From: Cyrtodaria siliqua
Lineage: Eukaryota; Mollusca; Bivalvia; Adapedonta; Hiatellidae
Length of the DNA: 64,000 nt
Direction: 5' to 3'
Assembly (NCBI GenBank): GCA_037043455.1
Contig: JAWPHD010004364.1
Location: 62,001-126,000, forward strand
In this document: piece after piece, positions 9,495-21,289 of the stretch
How the letters are laid out: each line of letters opens with the position of its first letter
Position numbering within the stretch: the stretch's first letter is position 1
Notes under the pieces: generated by a model
Database searches by the model: none
What the model was told of the DNA's origin: nothing
The model's input: only the letters and a program-made list of their open reading frames with translations
Translations under genes and position numbers: made by a program

Positions 9495-10560
9495 ATCTCT
9501 CTGGGGTGCTTCTAAATAACCTATAATATGTTGATGAGCCGTAAACAAAATTCAGTTCAATTCAATTTCCTTATTTAGTCATTATCTCACCACTCAATAC
9601 GTTATAATAACAATTTCTACTCTCTCTGGGGTATAGACATCAATTGATGTGTATGCTCTGGGGCGGCTCTAAATAACATGTAATGTGTTGATGAGGCGTT
9701 AAACGAGATTCAGTTAAAGTTTAATTTCTAATTTAGTCATTATTTTACCATGCAATATGTTATAATACTACTTTCTATCTCTGCGGTACAGACATCAATT
9801 GAAGTCTATGCTCTGGGGCGGCTCTAAATGTCGTAGTATGTGTCGATAAGCCGTAAAACAAGTTTCAATTCAATTCAATTGACTTATTTAGTCATTATTT
9901 CACCACTCAATAAGTTATACAATCACATTCCCCTCTCGCTGTGTCGGCTCTTAATAACTTTTAATGTGTTGGTGAGCCGTTAAGCAATACCCAATTCGAT
10001 TCAATTACTAAGTTATAATACCACCTTCCACTTTCTCTGGGGCGGCTCTAAATAACTTTTAATGTGTTGGTGAGCTGTGCAATATCCAATTCGATTCAAT
10101 TACTAAGTTATAATACCACCTTCCACTTTCTCTGGGGCGGCTCTAATAACTTTTAATGTGTTGGTGAGCCGTTAAGCAATACTCAATTCGATTCAATTAT
10201 TAAGTTATACTATCACATTCCCCCTCTCTCTGGGTTGGCTCTGAATAACCAATAACCTACACTGTGTTGATGAGCCGTTAAACAATATTCAGTTTAATTA
10301 CATTTACTTATTTAGTCAGTATTTCACCATTCAATAAGTTATAATACCACTTTCCACTTTCTCTGTGGCAGCTCTAAATAACATACAGTGTGTTGATCAG
10401 CCATTGAAAAATAATCAGTTCAATTCAATTCCCCCCCTCTCAATAATTTATAATACCAACTTTAACTGTATCTGGGTCGTTAACTGTATGTGGGTCGGCT
10501 CTAAATAACCTATACTGTGTTAATGAGCCGTTTAACAAGATTCAATTCAATTCAATTTAC
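9495..10560 (+). repeat. Array of SINE 3' tails
   Basis: Seven to eight units of roughly 110-180 bp each hold CTCTGGGGCGGCTCTAAATA, TAATGTGTTGATGAGCCGTT and TTCAATTCAATTCAATT, followed by a stretch containing TTTAGTCATTATTTCACCAC. The first part is the 3' end of the SINE at 18134-18418, without its tRNA-like head. Some units contain an extra ACATCAATTGATGT-like insertion. The array lies in the middle of the 11.1-kb structure; related units occupy both arms. Confidence 0.85.
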
Positions 10561-10589
10561 TCATTCGATCATTTTGGGTCTCAAAAGAT

Positions 10590-12080
10590 GTACCGAATGT
10601 GTTTTTACGTGTGTATTACCTACATGTCATCTAGGGAGAGTACATGTGTGACATTCATCCATTCTTTTATGACATCTATGATGCATACATATTATTTCAC
10701 ATTGATACATTCGTGTGTTTTTGTGAAGCCTATGTAGGATATGTATTACTAACATGTCATATAGAAAAATGTAACTGTGATTCTCAGTTTTATTTTTGAA
10801 ATTCCAGGAAGCAGGTATATAACTTGTATTTTATCTAGGGAGAGTACTTGTGATTCACACGCATATATTTTTTTGAAGCTAACGTGTATTAAATGTAATA
10901 CATCTAGGAAGAAAACGTGATTCTCATTTTTATTACATCTAAGAAAGTACGTATGATTTATATACATGCAATTGTTTATTTATGACATCTAAGTAGCATA
11001 TGTGTATTATATGTATTTTATCTAGGTGGAGTTCGTGATTTTCTCATACTTTCGTTTGTTAACTAGATCTATGAAGCATATATTTCATCATGGTTCCGTG
11101 TGATTTTCGCGCATACATTCATTTATTTATGACATCTAGGAAGCAATGTATACATGCGTTTATTTATGACATATATGAAGCTTGTGTATTACCTGTATTT
11201 CATCCTTGGATCCGTGTGATTCTCACGCAAACATTCGTTTATTTATGACATATATGAAGCATGTGTATTGACTGTATTTCATCTTTGGATCCGTGTGATT
11301 CTCGAGCATACATTCGTTTATTTATGACATCTATGAAGTATGTGTATTACCTATATTTCACCATTGGGTCCGTGTGATTCTCACGCATACTATCGTTTAT
11401 TTATGACATCTATGAAGCATGTGTATTACTTGCTTGTATTTTATCATTGAATCCGTGTGATTCTCACGCATACCTTCGTTTACTCATGACATTTATGAAA
11501 CATGCGTATGACCTGCATTTCATGCTTGGGTCCGTGTGATTCTTACCAATACATTTGTTTACTTATGTCATCTATGAAGCATGTTTATTAACTGTATTTC
11601 ATCATTAGGTCTGTGTGATTCTCACGCATGCATTCGTTTATATATGGCATCTATGAAGCATGTGTATTACCTGTATTTCATCCTTGTATTTCACCATTGA
11701 ATCCATTATTCTCAAGCTTACATTCGTTTATTTATGACATCTATGAAGCATGTGTAATACCTGTATTTCATCCTAGGATCCGTGTGATTCTCACGCATAC
11801 ATTCGTTTATTTATGTCATCTACGAAGCATGTTTATAACCTGTATTTCATCATTAAGTTTGTGTGATTCTCACGCATGCATTCGTTTATTTATGTCATCC
11901 ATGAAGCATGTGTATTACCTGTATTTCATCCTTGTATCCGTGCATGCGATCGTTTATTTATGTCATCTATGAAGCATGTGTATTACCTGTATTTCATCCT
12001 TGGATCCGTGTGATTCTCGAGCATCTATTAGTTTATTTATGACATCTATGAAGTATTTGTATTACCTGTTTAAAAAAAAA
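10590..12080 (+). repeat. 79-bp tandem array
   Basis: Units contain GTATTTCATCCTTGGATCCG, GTGATTCTCACGCATACATT, CGTTTATTTATGACATC and TATGAAGCATGTGTATTACC. About 12 regular units run from 11080 to 12080, with older, shorter, degenerate units at 10590-11080. The period is not a multiple of three and the open frame across it is spurious. Confidence 0.85.
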
Positions 12081-13014
12081 GGAGATCACGGGTGAGGAGA
12101 AAAAATATATAATGCAGACTTGAACCAGTACTATCTCATCTCGGAAACACTCTACTGAAATGTTATTCGAATGATTACATATACATGTCACTTTTACAGG
12201 GGAACCATTTCTGAATGCCAAACACGAAACTCGGCATGCATTTTTAAACAAATAAATTTAAAACATGCGAAATGCATTGATGATAAAACAACAATTTACC
12301 TCCACTTTGATATTTAGGCCGCAAGTGTTAATTTTGAAGCTGCCTTTAACTACATAAATCAAAGGAAGGGTGTGTGTGTCGTTATTTTACCATATATTTT
12401 AATTCAATAATTATGCATTGTTCTCAACAATAAGGAATATTGTCAATTTGAAACAATTTATTTTGAACTCTGTGAAAAAAACACGTTTGGGATATATAAC
12501 CTGATCGAGTTTATTTTACAATCATCAGTCATCAAGTTCATTGATTTCTATATGTAAGGACTATTATATCTCCTTATTGGGTTTCAAAAAAAGTTATATA
12601 GGTCACGTACGATGTCTTTCAATGATGTACGAAACATAAATAGAGTTTATTCCACCGAATGTTAAAATCAGTAAATTGAATTGAAATGAAGCTCTGTCGC
12701 ATTTATTCTACATTATTTGAACGGCCACTAATTACTTTTACATGGAATACCTAGAACTGTACTAATCCATGCTCAAGGGATGAACTTACGCCCTAAACTT
12801 TTAAACCTGGCATCGATTGAATAGACCCTAATTTCTTAGAGAGACAACAAGGCGGAATATATGGATGTGTTTCATGCATTGGTCCAATATAAATGCAACG
12901 GAATCGATGAGCCCATTCTCCTTAGGAATTAGGGCTCGATCTGGCTTGATTTAAACCACGACCTGCGCTTCATTCAACGATTGAATCTGTCATTTATAAG
13001 TATATGGTATCTAG
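12081..13014. other. No recognised feature
   Basis: Apparently single-copy AT-rich sequence within the window. No motif-bearing reading frame. Confidence 0.4.
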
Positions 13015-13250
13015 TTCATCAATTAACCATTAGTGCAGGCTTACACTTCTGAAATTGGCTTTGGCTCACATGCTTGAGGTCGTGGGCTCGATCCCCGACC
13101 TGGTCACACCAAATACTTTACTAGTAGCTCCATTGCTTGACGCTGATGATATACGTGTTATTCTATGACTGGTCGGTCCGATGTAAGTTTAATGTGACTG
13201 AATTAGTCATGGCATGCGTCTACGGCGTGATCCACTTCCATATATATGTA
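13015..13250 (+). mobile_element. Probable tRNA-derived SINE
   Basis: A box B-like GTGGGCTCGATCCCC (13082-13096) follows a possible box A (GGCTTTGGCTCACATGC) about 35 bp upstream. The downstream body has ACTGGTCGGTCCGATGTAAG. The head is more decayed than in the other SINEs and the boundaries are approximate. Confidence 0.55.
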
Positions 13251-13448
13251 TTATTTAAGCACACTGCTTGTACTTAGCGTATGTGAGTATATTTGGTTCA
13301 TTTGTACTAATACACGAGCTTTTCAGTATACATTCTTACATATTGAAAATAATATTCTGATTAAGAAAATATTTATGTTTTAAAGATTTTACATCAGTAT
13401 GTGTAACATCTCGTTGTGATATCATCACAATAAATTATAAATAAATCC

Positions 13449-13660
13449 CAAATCCAAGAGGTTATCGTAATCAGACATCTTCATCATACCAATACATGCA
13501 TAGTTATATACACTTCTGTTCATTTGAAGAACTATCATAACTAAATCTCTAATCTCGGAGCTGATCTTAATCATAAATCTTCATTCTGCAAGTACTTGCA
13601 TAATATCATGCCTAATTATGCACACAGCTGTTCATTTGACAAATTAATATCATTACTTGC
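13449..13660. repeat. Degenerate two-copy tandem repeat, about 105 bp
   Basis: CATCTTCATCATACC with CTGTTCATTTGAAGAACTAT in the first copy recurs as AATCTTCATTCTGC with CTGTTCATTTGACAAATTAA in the second. Non-coding. Confidence 0.6.
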
Positions 13661-14390
13661 CAATTTCAAAGGAAGAGCAACATGTGTCGCATTCCGTGAG
13701 TGTGTAAACCATCAGCAAGATCCGCTCACATTAACGTTTATCAACACCATCATGTATATGGATTAATCTGGTCAAATCTAAATGCTTGACAGTCTCAAAG
13801 AATAGATTTTCCACACCCAACCACACACTGTACAATTTGAATAATTGCCATTCCGTCGCAAATGATGCTATCCACTTCATCGATACTCCATAACACCGAT
13901 ACTGGTAGAATTTATTTGTTCAAAAGTCTTAACTCTTTCCAGAGGCGTATTGTTTAATTATTGTATGGTCATTAGCCCTAAATACATCTCTTCCTCATTA
14001 CTTAGGATATATTTTGATTTGAATTTCACAGAATCTTACTATTTGTCATTGTCTTTTATAGGACATTCATTGTCCATGTGTTCGTTTGATTGCAGTGTAC
14101 ACTGAATTGTATTCATTAGGAGGGGTGATTATAATTGAGTATATACTACCTTTTCTGTGTCATGTAAGTAGTCAGATGCAATATTGGACTAAAATTCCGC
14201 CCAGAGTAGAAGGAGCTCCGCACTGTCATCAAAAAAACATGTCACAACTACCAATGTTATACATTAATTTCTTTAATCTCAAACATCTTAGTAACATGCT
14301 GTTATGTTTCTGATTTTAATGAAATTATTCAAACAGCAACATTGTTCTAATGGCTACCGTTTACATTTGCATGTTCCCTCTTCATAAGCT
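13661..14390. other. No recognised feature
   Basis: Nothing recognised between the tandem repeat and the right inverted arm. Confidence 0.4.
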
Positions 14391-16003
14391 TTACCACCTT
14401 TCCCTTTCTCTGGGGCGGCTCTAAATAACCTATAATGTGTTGATGATCCATTAAACAAGATTCAGTACAATTCAATTTCCTTATTTAGTCATTTAATTTA
14501 TTTATTTCACCACTCAGTATGTTTTAATACCATTTCACACTCTCTCTGGGGCGGCTCTAAATAACCAATAGTGTGTTGATGAGCCGTTAAACAATATTCA
14601 ATTCAATTAAAGTTACTTATTTAATCAATATTTCACCACCATTTATGTAGTAATTATTTCATCACTCAATAAGTTATAATACCACATTTCGTTTCCTCTG
14701 AGATAGCTCTAAATACTAGTATCCTATAATGTGTTGCTGAGTCGTTGAACAAGATTCAATTCAATTCATTTTTCACCACTCAAAACGTTATTCTACCACC
14801 TATTACGTTCTCAGGGGCGGTATATATAACATATAATGTGCTAATGATCCGTTAAACAAGATCCAATTCAATTCAATGTACTCATTTAATAAATATTTCA
14901 CCACTCAAAACGTTATATTACCAAATTCCCCCTTGCTCTGGGGCGGCTCTAATTAACTTATAATGTGCAGACGAGCCGTTAAACAAGGTTCAATTCAATT
15001 CCTTTATTTAGTCATTATTTCATCACTCAATATAGTATAAAATCCAAACTATGTAAAAGGCCGACCATAAAACATTATTTATACGAGCTATACATTTTAA
15101 ACCATTTTACCAACTCAGAAACTGATGAAACGGAGATTCCGGATTTGAGGGAACATAACAACACGCCAATAACACAATATAAAATTAATTAAATTATATA
15201 AAATATATATACACACAAACACTGTTTTCCGCCGTCATTTGCGCATGTGCATGCGTTTTTGTATTTTATAAATATGGTGTTATTGCTCAGGCACGGATTT
15301 AGGGGGTTGGTGCCTATTCAAAGCATAAACATGAGACGAAAGCAGCTGCCATCCAATAAACTCCGAAAAGTACACTTAACAGCAATTCTTTCCACCCACA
15401 CCCCATTCACCTCACTCCCAACATTGGGCTCCACCCTGCTAAGCTGAAATGCTGGTTCCGCACCTGCTGTAATACGTGTGTTATATGTGTAGGGATGAAA
15501 TGAAAAGCTATCAGTCAATTGTATTGAATTATTGTATTTGTTTAGTGTATCTATTTTTCATTTGATCCTTTTAAGGCTGACTTCTAATTAAAAATCCACG
15601 CCTCAGACTCATCCTATTTTCGTTTCTACAATATTATATTTTAAAATAAATTGCCGCTTTGAAATAAAAACAATCACATGTGGCATTCTAGACCATAATT
15701 ACTTTGCTAACCATTATTATTACACACACACAAATAGAAGATATGCGTTAAAGTTTAGCAACATTTTACGAATATTATCACCGTCACAGTGGGCTTTACT
15801 GTTATATTATTTTATCAAAAAGTTCAACAGATAACTGAAAACTACCAAAAACATATGATTCACATGTTATACATACACAATACATCATTAAACAATACAT
15901 ACTTGACATGCGTGTTGATCTCACGTGTGAATCTCATGAACCCCGCGTGAGATTCACACGCGTGGACTTTTTGTCCACGCGTGTGGATCTCACGTGACAC
16001 CGG
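14391..16003 (-). repeat. Right arm of the 11.1-kb inverted structure
   Basis: Reverse complement of 4891-7144, ending at GACACCGG (16003). It lacks the TTAA-flanked insertion and holds extra SINE-tail units at 14690-15000. Its inner end is GCTTTACCACCTTTCCC. Close similarity is retained in non-coding AT-rich sequence, so the duplication is relatively recent or kept homogeneous by gene conversion. Confidence 0.9.
15946..15994. repeat. Terminal hairpin of the right arm
   Basis: 22-bp arms (15946-15967 and 15973-15994) around a TTTTT loop mirror the hairpin at 4900-4948. One arm has a single T for C change (GAGATTCACACG for GAGATCCACACG). Confidence 0.9.
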
Positions 16004-17094
16004 CATAAGGATTTACATTGTATCTGCTCTATGAATTGAACAAACTATAATTTGAATTGTTTCTGCTCCATTTGAATAGAGACACTTTGCGTATACGATT
16101 TTTGCTCTGTATCCTTGCGCACGCAGTTCTTTGGTGGTCTTGATTAATTCTGGAATCGCTAGAAAATTTAAGAATTCTTAGTTTGCCCAGAGCAGTTTCA
16201 GAATGTAGCAATAGTTTTCATTGCGTAACTTATATATATCTGCATGTTTTTAAACTAGCGGCTTCCTTAAAGTCATTAAAAATAATTATTTGAATCTTTC
16301 AAAGCCAACTGGTTTGGCTTAATGTTAATTACATCGCACCAATAATATATTCAAACATAATGTCCAGGAGTGGAGCCTTTGATACTATATATTTTAGTCT
16401 TGTTTTAGATTTCCTTCAAGAAATCAGACTTTATAAATCAATATAATATTTTCCTAAATATATTAACTTGTTTACAAGCCCGTTGGTGGGCATTTCTTGA
16501 TTTACATATATACATAATTTATATTGCTACCATATCATCCTTTATTTGTAGATAGTTTTATCTTTATACGTTTACATTATTTTTAATAACTACTTCATTG
16601 TTTCATGATTCATCGGTTTTTGCGCACAATATGACATATGTATGTGTCGACATGCCATAAAACACCATTCATTCATTTGACCTAATTTTATGGTAGAATG
16701 AAAAAGAGCAATTGAAAATGTCAAATTGTATTATCCTTTTTTAATTATACGTATGCAAACAGGTTGAATAAATAAAAATTAATGTAGGTACTAGTTGTAC
16801 CAATATTGATCAATATTTTAAAATTGTCTTGTGTCCCTTTTAAAAACAGGTATTCTCATGGAGATTCCGAAATAGCCGTCTTACTGAACATTGTGTAATA
16901 TGTAGTACAACAACCATACCTCGGTAAATTGTTTCCATTTTATTTTTCAGGTCAATCTCATGGCAGAGTTATGGTGTATATACTGCAAACCAATTTATTC
17001 TCAGACTCTATAAATGTGGATATGCTTGACCGGTCAACACGATGGCAAATCTCCGATAAACACGATATAATGATACGTTGTTAAAAAGAGCACG
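16004..17094. other. Mostly unique sequence with two repeat fragments
   Basis: Positions 16245-16345 (AAACTAGCGGCTTCCTT, AATTATTTGAATC) resemble the left half of the MITE at 50322-50635. Positions 16630-16678 (GTCGACATGCCATAAAACAC followed by CATTCATTCATT) look like a SINE or LINE 3' tail. No gene is recognised. Confidence 0.5.
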
Positions 17095-17362
17095 AAAGGA
17101 GAAAGTTGGAAATCGTCTAACACAATAAATGTAAAAACAATTCAGTCTCGGTTTGATTGAGACTGTTCATGAACGGTAGTGCCAGCTACAGTTCACGCCC
17201 AATAAACTGGACTGAGCAGAACTCAATATTTAAAATGTCAATAGAACGAAAATTCGATCCATCCCGAAGATGGTACGCATATGATGGTGACCATGGAACC
17301 TTCAATGTGGTATTTTCATACCAGTCCATGGCCAGCGACGTATGGTCCCAGTTTCTAACAAA
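17095..17362 (+). repeat. Direct repeat R, copy 2
   Basis: Same landmarks and orientation as 4075-4325. A 74-codon open frame spans it here but is broken in copy 1, so I do not call a gene. Confidence 0.75.
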
Positions 17363-17706
17363 ATGTTTTGACCTTACCTAGAAACCAATGGGCGAAATAA
17401 ACAAAATGGAATTTAGCAGGGAGCAGAGGTTTTGAAACCTGCGTATCACAAGTAACAGTCAAAAGACTAAATTTAAAAACAGACAACATATCCTGAGGGT
17501 GATTCAACAATATTCGGCGTCTTTAAAGGCTGAAGTAGTGGAACCACCTATTATTTGAGATTGTAGCATGGTCACTGAAATTCCCTTTGTACTTGCACAG
17601 GTGTAAATCGTTTAATTGAAAATAACACCTGTCTGAAAATACGGTGTAATCTAACTACAAGTTATTGGAAGTTAGAGTATGGCAGACAGCTGAAATTGAC
17701 ATGCTA
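17363..17706. other. No recognised feature
   Basis: Nothing recognised. Confidence 0.4.
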
Positions 17707-17818
17707 CAAAACAAATAGAGTATGGTCTCGTCTCGTTGGTGGATTTAAACACCTCGATGGGCTACACCCATCCCGATGTTTAAATCAGCCAACTCGATGT
17801 GACCATGCTTTATCTATT
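17707..17818. repeat. Long imperfect hairpin
   Basis: AAATAGAGTATGGTC, CGTTGGTGGATTTAAACA and CTCGATGGG are mirrored by CCCATC, TGTTTAAATCAGCCAAC and GACCATGCTTTATCTATT. It resembles in design the hairpins at 28467, 40126, 40978 and 45077. Confidence 0.75.
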
Positions 17819-18120
17819 ACATGTACCACTGATGTATGTATATAAATATCTCCAAAGACCGGAATGAATATCAGTTCTGATTGCAAGCACGGGAGACGTT
17901 TTATCGCCGCCACACTGCACGAACACGCTAATGTGATATATAAAAACGCATTAAACCTTAACACACTGGTATCGCTTCTGATACATGCATTATAGTTTAA
18001 TGAATAACAGATATCCAGCTATTGCCAAGCAACGGAGTGAAAAATATCTCTTAATTGAGTGAAAACAATTATGAGATATAACATGATCGATATTATGGCT
18101 CACGTCTCTATGTTTTATTA
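17819..18120. other. No recognised feature
   Basis: Nothing recognised. Confidence 0.4.
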
Positions 18121-18431
18121 TTGATATAATGTATGAATTGAATGTTGTTTAACGGCTCATCAACACAGTATAGGTTATTTAGAGCCGCCCCAGAGAGAGG
18201 GGAAGGATACATAGGAATCCGGGAACCTGCCCTACTCTTATTATCGAATAGATTTCTATGGTTCTTTAACGGGCTCGGAGGATAGACCGATACACGGGAC
18301 CGCCCGGTTTACGTCCCCATACGACGGACGGGGCTAAGGGATAGTGTCTTGCCCAAGAACACACCGACGGAACTCAGTGGCACCACGGAGGTTTGAACCC
18401 CGGTCCTCCTGTTACAAGTTGATATAATGTA
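18121..18431 (-). mobile_element. Complete SINE of the GAGCCG-tail family with target duplications
   Basis: The element (18134-18418) is bracketed by an exact 13-bp direct repeat, TTGATATAATGTA, at 18121-18133 and 18419-18431, the mark of target-primed insertion. On the minus strand it starts near GTAACAGGAGGACCGGGGTT with a box B-like GGGGTTCAAACCTCC. It continues with GGGCAAGACACTATCCC and ends in CTCTGGGGCGGCTCTAAATA, GATGAGCCGTTAAACAA and ATTCAATTCAT. This copy defines the family whose 3' tails make up the arrays at 6838, 9495 and 14391. Confidence 0.85.
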
Positions 18432-18934
18432 CTTATTGTTAAAGATAACTACCATTCACGCGCTTTTTATAAATTATGTCCATTGACTTAACGGCATTAA
18501 CCCGCCAAATAACGGCAAAAATTACACTATAAAATCGTGTATCCATATCCTATCCAGGTCTTATGGTCATAAAATAATGTATATAGGCCGACTACGCAAA
18601 GTGTATGTTTATTCACGGGTACTTAAAATATCCGAGATTAAATTTGCGTAAAATGAATTATCATTGGTGGTAACTCTTAATCTGGTTAGGGTTTCGTCTT
18701 GTCTGGTTAAAACCGTTTATATTGTTTCTATAGAGATAGGGACTGTAAACACATGCAATGATAATGTCACCAAAATTGAGATATAAGTGTTAAACAGTTT
18801 GTTTCATTTATGTTATGAGATTATCATTTGGACTCGTCTGCACCATCGGCAACAGTCCTGACTTTTAGGCTAGATCATCTGCGACGCTCGCTTGTTTTGC
18901 AAGACAAACGTCTAGAACTAAATATCATCAATAT

Positions 18935-19090
18935 ATCGACAAACAAAATGTGGATGGTCAAACATAATATAATAAAAACAATAATAATTACTGACATATG
19001 TTTCCGGTTTCAATGTGTTTTCTGCACAATGGGTCAAGACGTTTGTATTTACAATCAAGCGTCGAAGATAATCAATGTTACCTATGTTAA
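18935..19090 (+). repeat. Dispersed repeat shared with 28205-28380
   Basis: Shared words in order are AAATGTGGATGGTCAAA, AACAATAATTAC, TTTCTGCACAA and TCAAGACGTTTG, then AAGCGTCGA. Each copy lies inside a different inverted-repeat segment. A 112-codon open frame across this copy has no motif. Confidence 0.6.
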
Positions 19091-19439
19091 TGAAATAATT
19101 TTAAATTTGTATGTAGCTTTATCCCCCGACTATAAACATTTCATTAAAAGGTACACGATCTCTTGAACAGCTTTAACAATGTTTTAATGGCGCCTGGGTT
19201 TTGCAAAAGTTCAAACAGTTCAAACAGACTATTAACTAGATCATCAAGAGTCCTTTAACGTTAATTGGATACACGATCCCGTTGTCAGGAACAATAACAA
19301 CATGGGCGCGGGAAATACGACGCAGTATCCATGGCACTACATTATTGATTGATTGGCGGTATTATATTAATCTCACATCAAATGAAGATCTCATAAATGT
19401 ATTTCTTGTTTTTTATTAACAAGATTTTCTGAAAAATCG

Positions 19440-19595
19440 ACTTTCTCTCCAGCAAATAGATTCCTTCTCCCATGAAGAACTGCAGAGATGCTGCAAATTC
19501 TGTTTTAAGCAATCCATTTTTGTTCGCTGGAGCCACGATCATTGATTTCTGCCACTACTCAAGTAGCACCTGAAACAATACAGGAATTAGGATGA
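19440..19595 (-). repeat. Dispersed repeat, inverted partner of 2613-2790
   Basis: Carries CGCTGGAGCCACGATCATTG and CACCTGAAACAATACAGG, the inverse of words in 2613-2790. Non-coding. Confidence 0.55.
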
Positions 19596-19657
19596 AGCCC
19601 TTACATTAACATGACAATGATATAAAACAAAACTAAGAAGACGTCAAGAGAATTGTT

Positions 19658-19695
19658 TACTACTACTACTACTACTACTGCTACTACAACAACTT
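19658..19695. repeat. ACT-type trinucleotide microsatellite
   Basis: TACTACTACTACTACTACTG followed by related triplets. Confidence 0.9.
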
Positions 19696-20650
19696 ATACT
19701 AATACTAATAATTATAATTACTTATTTAGCAAGAGAATTCATTTGTTTCGTCTTATTCTATGATGGGTTTGAATCTATTATTGGTGCAATATAATCAACA
19801 GTTATTAATATTTTATTAATTTATACTATTCTAATAACTAATATTATTGATTAAATAAATACAGGTTGCGCGGAACTCCGTGAGTTTGCTGAAGCCGGAG
19901 TCTGCTCCATGATTAAATGCTGCATTTATTTTTAACATTCTATTGGTTTTTAGAACTATTTAGGGAAACGTCATCCAACTGAGTTTAGTCAAAAGTTCAA
20001 CAAAAGGAGTTTCGACATCTGTATCAAGCGTAAGTAGTTGCAGCTCTTTTTTGTAAACCTACAATTTCATCTTCTAGAAACATTACAATTTCCCAATATC
20101 ACACAGCAATAATCAAGATTGGGTAAGATATAAGCAATGAACAACAATTTACGCATGCGTATAGAAATGCAGATCTTTATGCGAGATAACCAGACTATGA
20201 ATTCAATGTTTTCGAACGTTATCAATTTGGTTATTCAAAAGAGAGGGGATTTTCAATTTGAACACCGAGTATTTGTTTCTAGATTACTATTAAAGCAGCT
20301 ATCCCGCCGACAACAATGATTGTTTTACAACATGTGTACACCGTTTCTAAACCTACTGACGACGAGGTATATAATTATATAACTTACATATTTTGAGAAT
20401 CCGAACTTTAAAGACAGAATATAAACGGCTTTAACCAGCTAGGCCAAATCTCAAAACTGGAATTAAAGAGTTACCAACTCTTAATTCATTTTACGCATAT
20501 TCAATCACGGGTATTTTAAGAAATAAGTCTAAACTTTTAATCGGCACATATACATTAATATATGATTAGAACACATAGATAGAGTTTTGGTAAACGGTTT
20601 TGTAGTGTAATGTTCCTGTTATTTGGCAGGTTTGTTTCTGCATTTAAAAT

Positions 20651-21120
20651 ATATTTTTATTGAATTATTCCAGAAATCCGCAGTTTTAGTTACTTTTCCA
20701 ACATTTTGACCAAAAAAGAAATAATTGAGGAATTCACGAACCTTTGTGAACCCTTTCAAAAATAAGCCAAAATAAGCCGAAATGTATCAAATAGTATTAT
20801 ACCTAATATGGTAAAAGAAATTTTATTGAACCATTCCAGAAATAAGCACTTTTAGTGTTTTTTTAACTCTTTTTTTCCGTATGTTTTGCAAAATACCCAT
20901 ATATTCCTGTATTTATTTATTTATTAATTTATTATTCCATACAAATATATCATTTCACTTAAATGGGTAAATAAAATAATGAATAGCATTTAAAACATAT
21001 GTTTCTTGAATTATTCCAGAAATCAGCAGCTTTAGTTGTTTTCCAACATGTTGACCCCACAAAACAATACATTTAGGGATTCATGAACCTTTGGGGACTC
21101 TTTTAAAAATATGGAGAAAT
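20651..21120. repeat. Degenerate tandem repeat, three units
   Basis: The phrase TTGAATTATTCCAGAAATCC then GCAGTTTTAGTTACTTTTCC recurs in altered form at about 20820 and 21005, followed by AACATTTTGACC and a GAACCTTTG stretch. Units are 150-190 bp. Non-coding. Confidence 0.65.
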
Positions 21121-21289
21121 TTCAGGAAAGTTTGGTGCTTTTGTCCGGCGTATCTAGATCCTAAAAGCTGGGTTTTGTGTAAAACGTAGAGACTTCCATC
21201 GTCGCTATAAACAATAACATTATTTACATGGAAAGAAGAATATAGTAGGCAGAGAACATGAGAGGTGGTAAGCCTGGCTCGGAATTTTT

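Larger units (their letters stand above)
18495..20650. mobile_element. 2.2-kb element with 250-bp inverted ends
   Basis: The left arm (18495-18745: CCGCCAAATAACGG, TGCGTAAAATGAATTA, GTAACTCTTAATC, AACCGTTTATATT) is mirrored at 20400-20650 (AATATAAACGGCTTTAACCAG, AGTTACCAACTCTTAATTCA, TTTACGCATATTCAATCACG, TTATTTGGCAGG). A solo copy of the right arm lies at 54200-54480. The interior is non-coding and includes a segment (18935-19090) shared with 28205-28380. No transposase is seen; the arms are well diverged. Confidence 0.65.

Noticed and set aside
11628..11972. 114-codon frame
   Set aside because: By-product of the 79-bp array; the same words recur in all frames.
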